NCBI GenBank assembly: GCA_963682025.1
Contig: OY821517.1
Span: 26,998,869-27,062,868 of the forward strand
Origin: Cordilura impudica
Lineage: Eukaryota > Arthropoda > Insecta > Diptera > Scathophagidae
Length of the DNA stretch: 64,000 bases
Reading direction: 5' to 3'
Shown here: positions 11,000-22,888 of the stretch, piece after piece
How the letters are laid out: the number at the start of each line of letters is the position of its first letter
Numbering within the stretch: position 1 is the stretch's first letter
The notes under the pieces: model-generated
Databases searched by the model: none
Seen by the model: only the letters and a program-made list of their open reading frames with translations
Told to the model about the DNA's origin: nothing
Position numbers and translations under genes: made by a program

Positions 11000-11220
11000 G
11001 TGAGTTTTGAATCTCTCCGTGACTGTGCGTGACTATTTAAAAATTAATCTTTGGTCACAGCAAGTCTATGGACCAAGTTTCAGTTGACTGGATGAGGCGA
11101 AATGGGATTTAAATCACTCCGTTACTGTGCGTGACTCTGCGTGACTAGCCCAAAATTTAACTATAGTCACAACAAGACTATGGGCCAATTTCCAGGTCAA
11201 TTGGATGAGGGGGAATGGGG
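11000..11220 (+). repeat. two tandem copies of a ~102-bp unit
   Basis: CTCCGTGACTGTGCGTGACT at 11015 recurs as CTCCGTTACTGTGCGTGACT at 11117. The rest of the unit (GTCACARCAAG, CTATGGRCCAA, GGATGAGG) matches in step. A short GACA run (11227-11240) follows. Unidentified. Confidence 0.6.
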
Positions 11221-11445
11221 TTGCCCCACGCAGACAGACAGACAGAGAGTATGAGATAAAGGAAAGAGTTTAAAAATCCGCTGTTTCATGCAGCCTGGAG
11301 AATTTTCGTGTTTTCTAAAATTTGGAAGTTTATGTAAACTTGCTCAACTTTAGCAAGATTTAGCAAGTATAAAACTAGTAAATCTTAAAAGGTGACATGT
11401 GGACCGTTCATTTCCACTTTTTTCCATATTTTAAGAAAAAAAAAT

Positions 11446-11485
11446 TATTGTGAGTCCGATCACAGGGGAGATGTGTAAACATCTA
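11446..11485. repeat. short dispersed repeat (empty-site pair)
   Basis: GTGAGTCCGATCACAGGGGA followed by GATGTGTAAACATCTA recurs almost unchanged at 36711-36746. There it continues directly into GTAATTAAAG, while here a foldback-like element intervenes and GTAATTAAA resumes at 12609. The 36711 copy is therefore an unoccupied version of this insertion site. Confidence 0.65.
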
Positions 11486-12147
11486 CACCTTTTCCAATTG
11501 TATTTCAGAAGTCAATTGATTTTCAGAAAGTATCAATTGTATTTCAGAAAACATCAATTAATTTTCAGAAATACTTAACTATATTTCAGAAACTATATTT
11601 TAGAAAGTATCAAATATATTTCAGAAAACCTTAAATGTATTTCAGAAATTATCAAATGTATTTCAGAAAATGTCAATTGAATTTCGGAAAATATCCATTG
11701 AAATTTAGAATTAAAAAATAGTTAACCCTACAATACCGAAAAGTTATTATTGTTTCTATTAGTGATTTGGAGTCGCAGAAAATGTTTAGCAAAATTTGGA
11801 CTTATTTGTTATGCACTGGAAAATAAACTATCAAGGGCGGCCTTTTAATCGAAAGAAGATGAGGACTTCATTTGTTAATCAGCTACAATATCAACACCAG
11901 GATAGAATTATGACCGATTTTGAAGTCACCATTTTGAAAAAAAAACACGTTTATATTGTCACCTAAAATGCAAAAAGCCGTAACTAACAAAAAGTTCAAA
12001 ATTGACTTTTTGTATTGTAGATACGGACGGCCTTTTACTTTTACTTAAAAAATACTATTTTGCCATAAATTTGTTTTCATAAATAAAAATCCATCTTTAT
12101 TTTTCAGCTTGATTCTAAAATTTGCGTATTAAGTTTAAAGTAGTTTT

Positions 12148-12255
12148 TTTTTTTTAATTAATCAACACTCAGGAGATGCCCCCTACAGATGCCGTGCATT
12201 GTGTTGATCTCAGGAAAATAGGTTAAGGAAGAAAGAGGGAGTAGTTCATTTTTTT
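12148..12255 (-). mobile_element. 5'-truncated LINE tail (same family as 18890-20480)
   Basis: On the minus strand this reads from a GAGATCAACACAATG block through GGGGGCATC to a poly-A tail at 12148-12160. It is the 3' UTR seen at 18900-18960, with only a few differences. It is inserted in the loop of the foldback-like element. Confidence 0.6.
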
Positions 12256-12360
12256 TTTTTTTTTTTTTTTGCAGCGACAGACCAAAGCCTCTGGTGGGAA
12301 TCGAACCCACGACCCCCGCATTATAGGCGAGCACGCTACCTACTCACCTACCGGGGCGCT
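12249..12360 (-). mobile_element. tRNA-derived SINE
   Basis: On the minus strand the head reads GCCCCGGTAGGTGAGTAGG (A box), then CTCGCCTATAATGCGGG (anticodon-arm-like), then GGGTTCGATTCCC (B box, plus-strand 12297-12307). A short tail and an A22 run (12249-12270) follow. A tRNA-like pol III promoter plus poly-A tail is the structure of a tRNA SINE. A genuine tRNA gene would not carry the poly-A tail, and the acceptor stem does not pair well. Confidence 0.7.
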
Positions 12361-12605
12361 TAAGTTTTTGTTTTATGATGTTTTTTGCTTCTCCTATAAA
12401 AAAAAATAAAAATATTAGTTAGGGCCTTTTGCATATTAGGTGACGATATGTAGTTTTCAAGAAAGATTATAAACCCAGTGTAATACTTAAAAGATATGTT
12501 TTCTGAAATACAATTGATACTTTCAGAAACACAATTGATATTTTCTGAAAATCAATTGATGTTTTCTAAAATTCTGAAAATCAATTGATGTTTTCTGAAA
12601 CACAA

Positions 12606-14700
12606 CTAGTAATTAAAAAAGCACCTAAGTTTATTTTTGACTTCTTCAAAGTTTTCCTAGTATTTCGCTTTTTAATGTATCAGCGCAGCTATTCACAACT
12701 CTGTTTGTATTAAATGTCAAGTAAAATGAAGACGACAATAAATTTATGGAATAGGCAAATAGAAAAGTAAAAAATACGTGGAAAGAGGAAAAGTTGATGA
12801 GAAAGGTTTATTTTTCCTTTTTCTTCAAGAAATTTAAGCGCTTTTAATAAAATTATAAAGAAAATATGAAATTAAGAAGTTTTTGCATGTTTTGAGTGCA
12901 TATAATAGAGTGAAACACAAGTCAAAAATGAAGAAAATATCATAATCGTTGCACTAATACACTCACACCTCACACCGTTATGTGTTACTCTGTTTTTCTG
13001 ATTGTATTGTGAAATAGAACGTTAAGTTAAGCTTTTGGTTTGTTAATAAAAATTTAAATGTTCTTAAACTAGTTCTGTCAATAGCAAAGATATACTTGAA
13101 TATTAAAAAAAAAAAAAAACCACTGTGTAAGTTTATGAACATATAAAACTCACAGCACACCGAGCGGTCAATAGCAAATATACACTTGAATATTTAAAAT
13201 TAACGAAAAAAATTTGCGATTTTGCTAAACAGACAGCGAACTCGGCGGTTCTGTTTACTAAATACACCAATACACTTACATATACCTCACACCGATTTTC
13301 CCTTACAATATTTTTGTGATTGTATTATGAAATTGGATTTTACACATCAAAAATTATATTTCCAGGCTACTATTGCTTTCAAAATGCTGATCTTTCGAAA
13401 ATTTGGCTAAAAGGGAATACGAAAGAAAAAAATCAAGAATTAGTTTTTAACTATGTGAGAGAAAGAATCCGAAATGTTGAAAATTTTGCAAAAATTTACA
13501 TGGTAATTGGGAAAAGTGTCATAGAAGGCTAAATTACTTCAAAAAAAAAAAAACATCCGACTTTTTCACTTCTGCAACAATAACGAACATCCAAAAAAAA
13601 GCAAACACATCAGAAAGTCCAAAAGAAATATGTCCGGATGAAGCATTTTTATCACGATTTTCCTCGTCTCCCTTTTTCTGAAAAGTCTAAACGCAGTAAG
13701 AGAAGAGAAACTTCGGAACTTTTAACATGTCAACAAAATTAAATCTTTTAATTCACACAGCAAAAAAGAATAGTTGAGATGCAAAAGAAAGTTACTCTAA
13801 CCGTAATGAATTCAGATAATTGCAACTATTTGTTAACAGAATTAATTTTAAGCTATAGATTTGACGGTAACATTGGCCAAGCTCAATTTAAAGAATCCTT
13901 TCTTCAGCCAAGTATAACCCTTTGGCAAGGACAGTAATTCTATTGGCACACAGTCCACGTAATTCTTGTTAAAATTTATTCTTAGTGGTACATAAATATA
14001 AAAAATATGAACCGCCGCATGCACTTCACATTCAAACCGAAACTCTCGCCAAAACTCTTAATGCTCAAAGTTTATATTAACAATAAACTACATTCATTTT
14101 AATATTTCTGCATGACTTTCATTTATTTCCTCCGTAACGAAACAAAAAAAAAAAAAAAAAAAAAAAGAATTCCAAAACAACTAAAATATTGTTACAAAAT
14201 AACAACTATGAAAACGTGACCTGCTTTAAGTGTTCAACACCATTAAAAAAAATAACTTTGTTCGCAAAATGAAAATGTTTGAAGGAATACGAGGGAGGGG
14301 CAACACAACAAGAAACCCTAACCTACTAACTGCAAGGACAACACATAAACATAAACACACACATATTAAAATTACTGGTGTCTACACATATTTTGAATTG
14401 AAATATGTACTCGTATGTGTGAGAGAATTAATGGTTGTATGATTGTTATAAAAGCCACTAAATGTATACACATTTACACAATGGTTAGAAAGTATACGGA
14501 TTTTTATAGATTTTAGCAAAAAATTTCTGAGGAAATCCTTGGATTATGGAAACTATAATAAAGATGCTCAAAAAAATATTTCCTATATACGAGGACGATC
14601 CAAGAACAGCCCGACCTGACATATAGGTGGCGGCAGTAGTTTGAAAATATTCACTTTGGTGAAAAGTGGCAACCTTATAAATCATTTAGAATTTTTTTTT
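12606..14700. other. mostly unassigned, with local repeats
   Basis: Two related blocks around CACCTCACACCG and GATTGTATTRTGAAAT lie at about 12952-13020 and 13262-13335. AATAGCAAAKATAYACTTGAA occurs at 13080 and 13170. 13349-13532 is open in one frame (ADLSKIWLKGNTKEKN, then NYVRERIRNVENFAK) and could be an exon remnant, unidentified. 14141-14165 is an A-rich run. Sequence around 14000-14100 has a TATA-like box but no demonstrable LTR pair. Confidence 0.35.
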
Positions 14701-14739
14701 TTTTTTTTTTTGATCCATCAAAATAAACAATCTCGGTGA

Positions 14740-15665
14740 ATTTGTAAGTATGGAAAAAAATTGGCCACCATTATGTAATTCAATACTTTAAGTTGAAACG
14801 TCTCAGTCCAACCCCTATTAAAGTCGAGCTAGATTCTACTCTGAGAAAGTCTGCTCCTTCGATTACGACTACAAAATATTGGGTGGCAGAATTTAAACGA
14901 GGCCGAACGAGCTGCCAAGACGAACATCGTATTCGTTAACCAATAGAGGTGGCCTGAAACGGTTAAGGAAATCCACAAAATGGTATTGTCTGATCGTCGA
15001 CTGAAAGTGCGGGAGCTAGCAGAAATAGCAGATAGGCATTTCAAAAAGTGCTATACATCGTATATTAACCGAAAATATGTAGATGAGGAAGCTGATCGCA
15101 AGATGGTTGTCGCCTTTGCTCACAATAGAACAATAACAACGTCGTGTAGATGTTTCAATAGAGTGTTTGCCGTTGTTTCACCACAATAAAGCAGAGTTTT
15201 TGCATCGATTCGTAACCATGGATAAGACATGGATCCACCGCTGCACACCTGAGGCAAAGGAACAATTAAAACAGTGGACTGAAATGGGAGAATCGAGTCC
15301 AAAGAAGGCGATAATGGGATAATTCTGGGATAATTTTTATTGATTATCTTCAAAAAGAAAAAACAATCAATGGCGAGTATTATCCTAACTTATTACAGCG
15401 TTTAAGTGATGAGAAACGGCCGCATTTGGCGAAAAAGAAAGTTTTGTTTCACCAGTTCAAGCATCCACTATTGTGATGACCTAAATCCACGAATTTAGGT
15501 TCAAATTGCTTTATTCGTCAGATTCACCTTCCTCGGATAATTTCTATTTCCAAACTTGAAAAAATGGTTCGATGGTAAAAGATTTGCCAGCAATGAAGAG
15601 GTGGAGCCTGCGGTTAATGGCTATTTTAAGGAGCTTGACAGTTCTTAATAAAAATGTATCGAGCT
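14740..15665 (+). pseudogene. irritans-like mariner transposase, first part
   Basis: Conceptual translation: KSAPSITTTKYWVAEFKRG, RTSCQDEHR, EIHKMVLSDRRLKVRELAEI, then in another frame AEFLHRFVTMDKTWIHRCTP and EAKEQLKQWTE, then DYLQKEKTINGEYYPNLLQR and KRPHLAKKKVLFHQF. This is an irritans-type mariner, with the first catalytic Asp region VTMDKTW. Many stops and frameshifts are present, and the VLFHQDNA motif is broken. The last codons, KCIEL, are cut by an LTR retrotransposon at 15666; the reading resumes at 23161 with ERKGD. Confidence 0.8.
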
Positions 15666-15781
15666 TGTCATAATGATTCTTATCACCCTGTACATTACTT
15701 ACTCTCTTTATATTAACTTTAACCTAATACCATATAAAATAGAAGTACAGTGCACAATCAACAACCGTCTTGTTCATTAGA
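15666..15781 (+). repeat. 5' LTR (116 bp)
   Basis: It shares TGTCA(T/G)AATGAT, CACCCTGTACATTAC, TATATTAACTTTAACCTAAT and AATCAACAACSGTCTTG with the 3' LTR. A TATAAAAT box lies at about 15733-15740. It is unusually short for an LTR but consistent at both ends. Confidence 0.75.
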
Positions 15782-15829
15782 TGGTGTAAGAAGCGGTTTT
15801 AAAAAAATGGTAAACGACAAACAACGACA

Positions 15830-16460
15830 TCATATGTTAAACCACCAATGCCATTGCAAATAACGGGAAATAATGTGTCAACATCATAGAAAAGCAGGAT
15901 GCAACAAAAAAATTGGTTTGAGACTGCAGTACAGTTCAACAAAAAATCAACTCAAATCCAAGTGGCCGTATTTATGTCATCAACCTTTCTAATTCTTTTT
16001 CGTTGAAACCCAATTAACAAACAAACACTGAAATAATTCAACGCCGATTTGAAGAACATTTTGCTCCAAAACTAAGTGTTACATTTAATACGATGTACCA
16101 AAATTAATGAAAGTCATTTGAAGAATTTTTTACAAAAATAAAAAGCGAATTGAAAAAATGTGATTTTGCCAGTACTGAGGATTCCTTGCACGACAAAATT
16201 GTGGTCGGTATTGGAAATAATGCTGTTAGACAGAAACTACTTTCAGAAGATAACATTAATCTAGAAAGAGCAATAAAAATTTATAGAGCAAGTGAAATGG
16301 CCACAGAACAACTAAAAGAATTGCATAAAAAAGGTGAGTTAAAAGTATACAAAACCTAGAAGTGAGAACAACGAACAAAGGTACCACTGTGTTTTATGAT
16401 TTGTAAACGTTGTGGTAGAAATCATGAGAGCCGCAATTGCCCAGCATTTACAGCAAGTCT
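15830..16460 (+). pseudogene. gag remnant with CCHC zinc knuckle
   Basis: A frame near 16110-16350 reads FEEFFTKIKSELKKC, FASTEDSLHDKIVVGIGNN and NLERAIKIYRASEMATEQLK, a helical gag block typical of Mag-clade gypsy elements. After a frame change, CKRCGRNHESRNC (16405-16443) is a C-x2-C-x4-H-x4-C zinc knuckle. Upstream gag is scrambled by stops. Coding similarity ends near 16460. Confidence 0.65.
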
Positions 16461-16462
16461 CT

Positions 16463-17630
16463 ATGTGCTTTACGTTAGAACCTAACCTGAGGGCATATCT
16501 CACGATGATTAGCACTAGACAGACACTTTGCGTCTGCCCGTCGCCCCACCATAAGATGGTAGCAAGTTTGAGACATGTTTTAGGCCAGATCTCACCTCTT
16601 GTTGAGAGGTCCAGCCTATCTAAAACTCTTCTACAATATGGATTATAGCACCCGAGGTGAACGTAATACCACGTCGAGCTGTGCTCTTCCCGTGATGTAG
16701 GCAACCACAGCCACTACAAAACTCCGCCGAGGGCGCCTTTCCCATAAAGACATTTTGAAGATTCAACACTTCCTTGTCAATTATCAACAGTACATTCAAG
16801 ATCACACCTCTTCTCCTGACATCCCTGGCACCAAACTACACACCAGTTCATACACAATCTTGTCTACACAATCATTCTTCCTGCTGTGTATCGGTCATGA
16901 TGACATCAACAGCCCTCCGAAATCATTTTCAACTCATGCAATTTGCATCCCTCAACACTCTTGTCTACCACATACATTTTCCTGCTGACGAGATCAGTGG
17001 GGTAAGGCTGACCTCGACAACATTCCAAACAGATGTTTCTACTCATGCTACATCACTGGAAACTACACAATTTTGGGATTTGACAACTATTTCTCTGGGA
17101 GGGTGGATCTTCCTCCACAGTTTGTGTAATCAAATTCGTACTGCTTCAGATATAGACAATTCCATGAATCATCCTCATTGGGCTAATCATGACTTCCCGT
17201 AGTACCAATTTATAGTCTTTGGTGAGGCTTCGAGATCAGGGTGTAAGGCTGACCTCGACAACATTCCAAACAGATGTTTCTACTCATGCTACTTCACGGG
17301 AAACCACAAAATCTTAGGATTGGACAACTATTTCTCTGGGACGGTGGATCTTCCTCCACAGTTGGTGTAATCAAATTCGTACTGCTTCAGATATAGACGA
17401 TTCCATGAATCATCCTCATTGGGCTAATCAGGACTTCCCGTAGTACCAATTTATAGTCTTTCGTGAGGCTTGGTTTCAGTTATCCCCCCTAAAAAAGGAT
17501 AGTACTGGTAAACCTGACCTTATCCAATTAGTCGCTAGGAATAATCACTAGAATTTACTAGCTTTGCCTAGCGTTGCCCAGGAGCACCACGAGGAGGTTT
17601 GGTTATAGGCATATATGTTGCATCAATGTT
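16463..17630. repeat. unassigned block with a 241-bp tandem duplication
   Basis: This stretch has a less AT-rich composition than its surroundings and takes the place where protease, RT and RNase H should be. AAGGCTGACCTCGACAACAT at 17004 recurs at 17245, and the whole 241-bp unit (about 16990-17475) is duplicated with few changes. No credible protein is seen. It may be an insertion or a replaced segment. Confidence 0.5.
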
Positions 17631-17704
17631 ACTGGCGAAGCAATAACTTTTCATGATGGGCGCTGTCAACAAAGAAGACACTTCAGAAAGAAATAATAAC
17701 AAAA

Positions 17705-18229
17705 ATCCATAGTGGTCACCTAGGAATACGAAGGTGTATCAGTAGAGCGCAATCAATGTACAATGATATAAAAACCTTAATTGAGAAATGTTCAATTTGT
17801 CAATCGTACCAACCAACAAAACCTAAGAAATCATTAATAGTAAAACCTGTACCATCAATGACATGGCAAATTGTAGCAACAGATTTATTTTATTTCAGAA
17901 ACAAAGTTTATTTGTTGATCGCCGATAGTCATTCAGGTTTTATGGATTTCACTCCACTAGAAGTATCTACATCATACGAAGTGATAACACTTTTTAAAAT
18001 ATGGTTTGCAACGCACGGGATCCCTTCGATACTAGAATCTGACAACGGACTACAATTTTTATCAAAAGAATTTACGGACTTTACTAAAACCTCGAACTAC
18101 GTCCCCAAACATACATCAAGCCCTTATTATCCTAGACCAAATGGATTAGCTGAAAGGTATGTGCAAACTGCAAAGGAACTACTAAAAAAATGCTCAAAAG
18201 ACAACATTGCATTTATCTCGCTCTTCTAA
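17705..18229 (+). CDS. retrotransposon integrase (largely intact domain)
   Basis: The frame starts upstream of the Met at 17756. IHSGHLGIRRC...CSICQSYQ gives the H-H-C-C zinc domain. The catalytic core has Asp in VATDLFYF (residue 43 of the Met-initiated ORF), Asp in SDNGLQFL (96) and Glu in NGLAERYVQ (133). That spacing is 36, one more than the usual 35. The ORF breaks at 18229. C-terminal pieces continue in other frames (LNYRNTPTSEDLQSPNQRL, then GDKVRVQRGHRNWVTGTI at about 18412-18465). It inserts element DNA into the genome. Confidence 0.75.
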   Translation: MHSGHLGIRRCISRAQSMYNDIKTLIEKCSICQSYQPTKPKKSLIVKPVPSMTWQIVATDLFYFRNKVYLLIADSHSGFMDFTPLEVSTSYEVITLFKIWFATHGIPSILESDNGLQFLSKEFTDFTKTSNYVPKHTSSPYYPRPNGLAERYVQTAKELLKKCSKDNIAFISLF

Positions 18230-18889
18230 ACTACAGAAATACACCAACATCTGAAGATCTACAATCACCAAATCAAAGACTAATGAGTAGGATAACAAGA
18301 AGTATAATACCCATAAAACATGCACAATTAAATATGACTAAATTAAGTAAGAAACAAGTATAAAAGCAACTACGATAGAAATACAGAAACCACTTAATTT
18401 ATTCAAGCAGGTGATAAAGTTAGAGTTCAACGTGGACATCGTAATTGGGTAACAGGAACAATCGAAGATAATCCTAAAAACATCTCACGGTCATTTTTCA
18501 TAAGAACAGAAGATGGCAAGCTCATTAGAATAAATTCTGTTCATGTACAACCAACTAAAGCAAACATACCTATACCTATAAACTGTTGTTGCAAAGATTC
18601 CTCACAGATCAGAATTTGCTACAGCTATACCGTTGATTAAGTCTACTATGGTTAAGACTTTCATGCCTAATTCTGGTACCACTGCAACTACTTATTTTAC
18701 ATTTTACTATCTAGATACGGTAGACCGATAAAACAGAAAGAGCATTATGTACCATAACCTTTATGTATATAAATAGAAGTTAAGTTTGCTGAATTATATT
18801 TTTGTCAGAATGATACTTATCACCCTGTACATTACTCACTCTCTTTATATTAACTTTAACCTAATCTTCTTATAGATATATATATTTTT

Positions 18890-20480
18890 TTAATTGTTGA
18901 CCTACACTCAGGGGATGCCCCCTACAGATGCAGTACATTGTGTTGATCTCAGGAAAATAAGTCATGGGAAGGAGGAAAGAGGAAGTAGTGTTTGTAGATA
19001 TTTGACTTAAATTTTATTAGATTATAACTATCAGGAAAGAACTCTGCGGGGAGGTTATTCCACACACGGCTAGAGTGACTGATAAATTCTCTCCGTAATG
19101 CGTTGTGCGGTCAACTGGACAATAGACTACAAACGGATGTGATCTACTAGAGAAGCGGGTAGAGCGAAACGAAACTCGGTCACTTGGAATAAGTTCGCTA
19201 ATTTCAGAAGAACATTTCCCATAGAACAGTGCTACACAACCCACATTCCGACGATGTTCCAACGAGTCAATAGAGTTGAATACCCTACTGTCATTGATGG
19301 GCATGAACGCCCTCCTTCGCACATGGTCCAGTAGCTCCAAAATAGACATTGAAACTCCTGCCCATATATGAGAGCTGTATTCCATTTTCGGTCGGATGTA
19401 AGTGGTATAGATTTTAAGGAGATCAGGAGTGAAGTAATTTTTGCACCGTTTTAGAAAACCAAGACACTTGAATGCTTCTTTCGAACGAACATCACATTGA
19501 ATTCTCATGCCTAGAACATCAAGAGTATCCGATTCCTTAATACCTATACCACCCATATATACAGCTGACATTGTTGAATCCATGGACCTATGGGTCAACA
19601 TACAACATTGAGTCTTCAGCGCATTAAAATCAACCCTATTCGCTTAACCCCACTCAGAGATTGTTAACAGGTCTTGATTGAGTGTGTCATTCATTGTCCG
19701 CCTTTTGCCCCCAACCTCCAAGAGGCTTGGCCTACAGTTAAAGGAAAATGAATGACAAATGCTGCTGTCATCTGCGAAAGAGTATACAGAATTAAAAGGT
19801 TGACCAAGAAGGTCGTTCAGAAAGAAAGGGAAAAGAGGAGAAAGAACGGGAACTTGGGGTACCCCTGAATTAAACTGAAACTCATTTGATGAGACCCCAT
19901 CAATAACAACACGTATTTTTCGGTCTCTGAGTAAACTCGATATAAATCGAGAGAAGTCATTACCGACCTCAAATGCAATAAGATTTGATATCAATGCACC
20001 GTGCCACATGCGATCGAACGCCTTGGAAATATCTAGAGAAACCACTTTACTTTTGCCAAAATTGCAAATGGATCGACTCCAGCGCTCAGAAAGGTAGAGC
20101 TAACAGGTCTCCCGTGGAACGATTACTACGGAAGCCATACTGTCGATCATTAAGAAGTGAGTTGGCCTCTAGGTAGTTCACAAGATGGAAATTGATCATG
20201 CTCTCCATCACCTTTGAGGGCGCAGAGCAGATTGCAATTTGACGGTAATTTTCAGGGTAATTAGCCGCACCCTTTTTAATGATTGGTTGAACATTAGCAA
20301 CCTTCCAGCAAGAGGGAAAGACTCCCGCACGGTACGAAAGGCTGAAAAGGTTGGCCAATGGACTGGCTAGCGTCGAAGAGTACTGTTTCAGCACCAGTGC
20401 TGGTATACCATCCGTTACCGAAGACTTATTAATGTTGAGATCCGAAAAATGGATGTATGTTTCTTTGTCTTTTATAGGAG
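18890..20480 (-). pseudogene. CR1/Jockey-type LINE, 5'-truncated
   Basis: Minus-strand reading: 20394-20086 gives LKQYSSTLASPLANLFSLSY, VFPSCWKVANVQPI and NYRQIAICSAPSKVMESMI. 20045-19644 gives VSLDISKAFDRMWHGALI, NSGVPQ and SVYSFADDSSI (catalytic YADD reads FADD). 19601-19017 gives DVLGMRIQCDV, TYIRPKMEYSSHIWAG, SIDSLEHRRNVGCVALFYG and the C-terminal RTTHYGENLSV block. A stop separates the last two pieces and several stops and frame changes occur. The 3' UTR and a T7 run (poly-A) end near 18887. The 3' end recurs at 12148-12255. Confidence 0.75.
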
Positions 20481-21237
20481 ACTACACCACTGGACCGATC
20501 GTCTTGAAACTTACAGTAGGTAACTGCCTATCCGGAAAAATAGGCTATATTTTTTTGAATTTTCCCATATAAAGTGAAATTTTAACATCTAATTTAAACA
20601 TCTAATATCTGGAGTACTATGAAGCAAGAGCTCTGAAACTATGCACATGTACATATTGAACTAATTTGAAGAGTTGCGAAAAAAAATGGGCGGGATCGGG
20701 CTAATGAGCGTAGCACCCACCATAAAAAGTAAATATTTAATGTCATATATGTAGAGTACTGTAATAGATAAAATCTTGGGACTTAGTGTGAGTTCATAAG
20801 TTATCAACGTTAGTACTCGGAAAAAATGGGTGGGATCAAACCAGTGGGCATGGCACCTTCCACACATGGTAAATATCAGGAGTACTATGAAGGCCAGACT
20901 CTTGAAACTTTCCGCACTTCAATTGGTTGTTAATGTAAGTAGTCGTACCGAAAATGGGCGGGATTGGGTTTGTGGGCGTGGAACCTCCCATACAAAAAAA
21001 TTATTTGGAGTACTATAAACCCGACAGTCTTGAAACTAGGTGTGAGTCCACGAATGATGAGTGTGAGCAGTTATGTGAAAAATGGGAGGAATCAAACCTG
21101 TGGGCATGGCACCTCCCATACATGGTAAATACATATCATCATATATCTACAGTACTATGAGGGCCAGAGTCTTGAAACATTCCGCACGTAAATTGGTTGT
21201 TAATGTAAGTAGTCGTACCAAAAATGGGCGCGATTGG

Positions 21238-22888
21238 TAGTTGAAAGTTTCAATGCTATTAAATCGAATGCAGTGGGCCTTGATAATATAGACCCCAGAT
21301 TTATAAAAATGATTTTACCATGGATTGTCCGTTTCATAATGGACTTGTTTAACTCCATAATCACTACTAGCATCTTTCCAATGGAGTGGAAACATGCCAA
21401 AATTATACCAATGCCAAAAACGGGTAACGAATACCGCCCGATTGCAATTCTACCATATCTCTCAAAAGTTTTCGAGCACCTTTTACACAGACAAATCTTT
21501 AGGTATTTAAACGACAACAACTTACTTACAGAGCGTCAATCTGGTTTCAGGCCACAACATAGCTGTACAACAGCTTTATTTGATGTAGTTGAGGAGTTAA
21601 GAAGTAACATGGATGATGAAAAAATATCTTTTTTGGTTTTATTGGATCACTCAAAGGCATTTGACACGGTGCACCACTCAATTTTATGCCTCAAACTGAA
21701 GAGATTTGTTAACTTTTCTACATTAGCAGTTAGACTCATGTTTTCATATCTCACAAACAGATCCCAATCTGTTGCTAATAGCTCCATCTCAAACTCACTG
21801 CAAGTTATAAGAGGGGTACCACAGGGTTCAATCCTTGGACCACTACTTTATTCGATATATGTCAATGATCTTCCACAACAAATTAAATTCTCTAAGGTTC
21901 AGATGTACGCTGATGACATTCAGCTATATTTAAGTAGCACCAAGGATTCAATTATTTCCAAAACTCAAGAACTAAATTATGATCTCAAACGTATTCTAAA
22001 TTGGGCAACGGCAAATGATCTACGACTTAATCCAAATAAATCTAAGTGTATTATAATAAAGAAGAAAGTGATGCATTTGGAGAATGAGATTAATGTCTTC
22101 CTTGGGGGCTCTAAAATTGACATCGTGGAATCTGTACGAAATCTCGGAGTTGTGTTTAATGGAACTCTGACTTGGTCAGATCATATTAATCAATCCTGTG
22201 GCAGAATTTATAGTATGATAAGAAGTTTATGGTTAACACAGCACTTTACTCCACTGAAAATAAGATTGCTACTTGCTAAAACATATCTTATACCAACATT
22301 ACTATATGCATCTGAGGTTTTCACAGGTTGCAACTCTAGGGATAACAGAAAAGTTACTGTAACTTTCAACAACATTATTCGCTATATCTTTGGATTAAGA
22401 AAATTTGATCATGTATCCCAATACTCATGTCATGTCTTACACATGTCATTTGACAGCTATATTAAATTCAAGAACATTATATTTCTACATAAAATTATTA
22501 TAACAAGGGCTCCAAAATATCGTTTTGAACGATTAAAGTTCGCAAGATCTTCCAGAGGGAATCGAATAATTCAATTTAAATAACGGGACCATGCCTCTGA
22601 ATGTCATTTTTTTATTCTAACTATTCGTCTCTGAAATCAGCTTCCTAATGTCATGCAAAATACAAGCAACGCAATAGGGTTTAGAACATTACTATACCAA
22701 TACTTTAATTGATTTTATTTGATTTTTTTTTAATGTTTTTTAATTGTAATTTATAATATTTTAAATTTAGATTAAGAGTTACTGATATTAAATATATAGT
22801 GAATAACTTATCTGATTCCATTACTGTAATTTATAAGATACTGTGTCTTGTTGTAATGGAAAATCGCATTTAATAAATACAAATACAA
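21238..22888 (+). CDS. LINE reverse transcriptase, 5'-truncated but open
   Basis: An unbroken frame of about 447 codons reaches the stop at 22583. Motifs in order: LDNIDPRFIKMILPW, YRPIAILPYLSKVFEHLL, LVLLDHSKAFDTVHH (residues about 135-148; the usual LDFSKAFD has His here), RGVPQGSILGPLLY (193-206) and MYADDIQLYL (224-233), then the LRLNPNKSK and NLGVVFNGTLTWSDHI blocks. The endonuclease and true start are absent. ATTGG duplications (21233-21237, 22889-22893) and the (AAATAC)n-like tail at 22874-22889 define the insertion in HelB. Jockey/CR1 group; exact clade not resolved. Confidence 0.8.

Larger units (their letters stand above)
11486..12605. mobile_element. foldback-like element with minisatellite arms
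   Basis: The left arm (about 11500-11715) carries some eight imperfect copies of a ~27-bp unit around ATCAATTGTATTTCAGAAAA. The right arm (about 12495-12605) carries the same unit inverted. Further inside, TTGTCACCTAAAATGCAAAA (about 11958) pairs with the inverse near 12430. CTA flanks both ends (11483-11485 and 12606-12608) and occurs once in the empty copy at 36742. Long inverted arms of short repeats resemble Foldback elements; the superfamily is not certain. The loop holds a LINE tail and a SINE. No transposase is visible. Confidence 0.6.

Noticed and set aside
12289..12360. Functional tRNA gene
   Set aside because: A and B boxes are present, but the acceptor stem does not pair and a poly-A tract follows; a tRNA-derived SINE fits better.
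13980..14120. Solo LTR (TATA-like box and initiator-like sequence)
   Set aside because: No partner LTR, target duplication or primer-binding site could be found.
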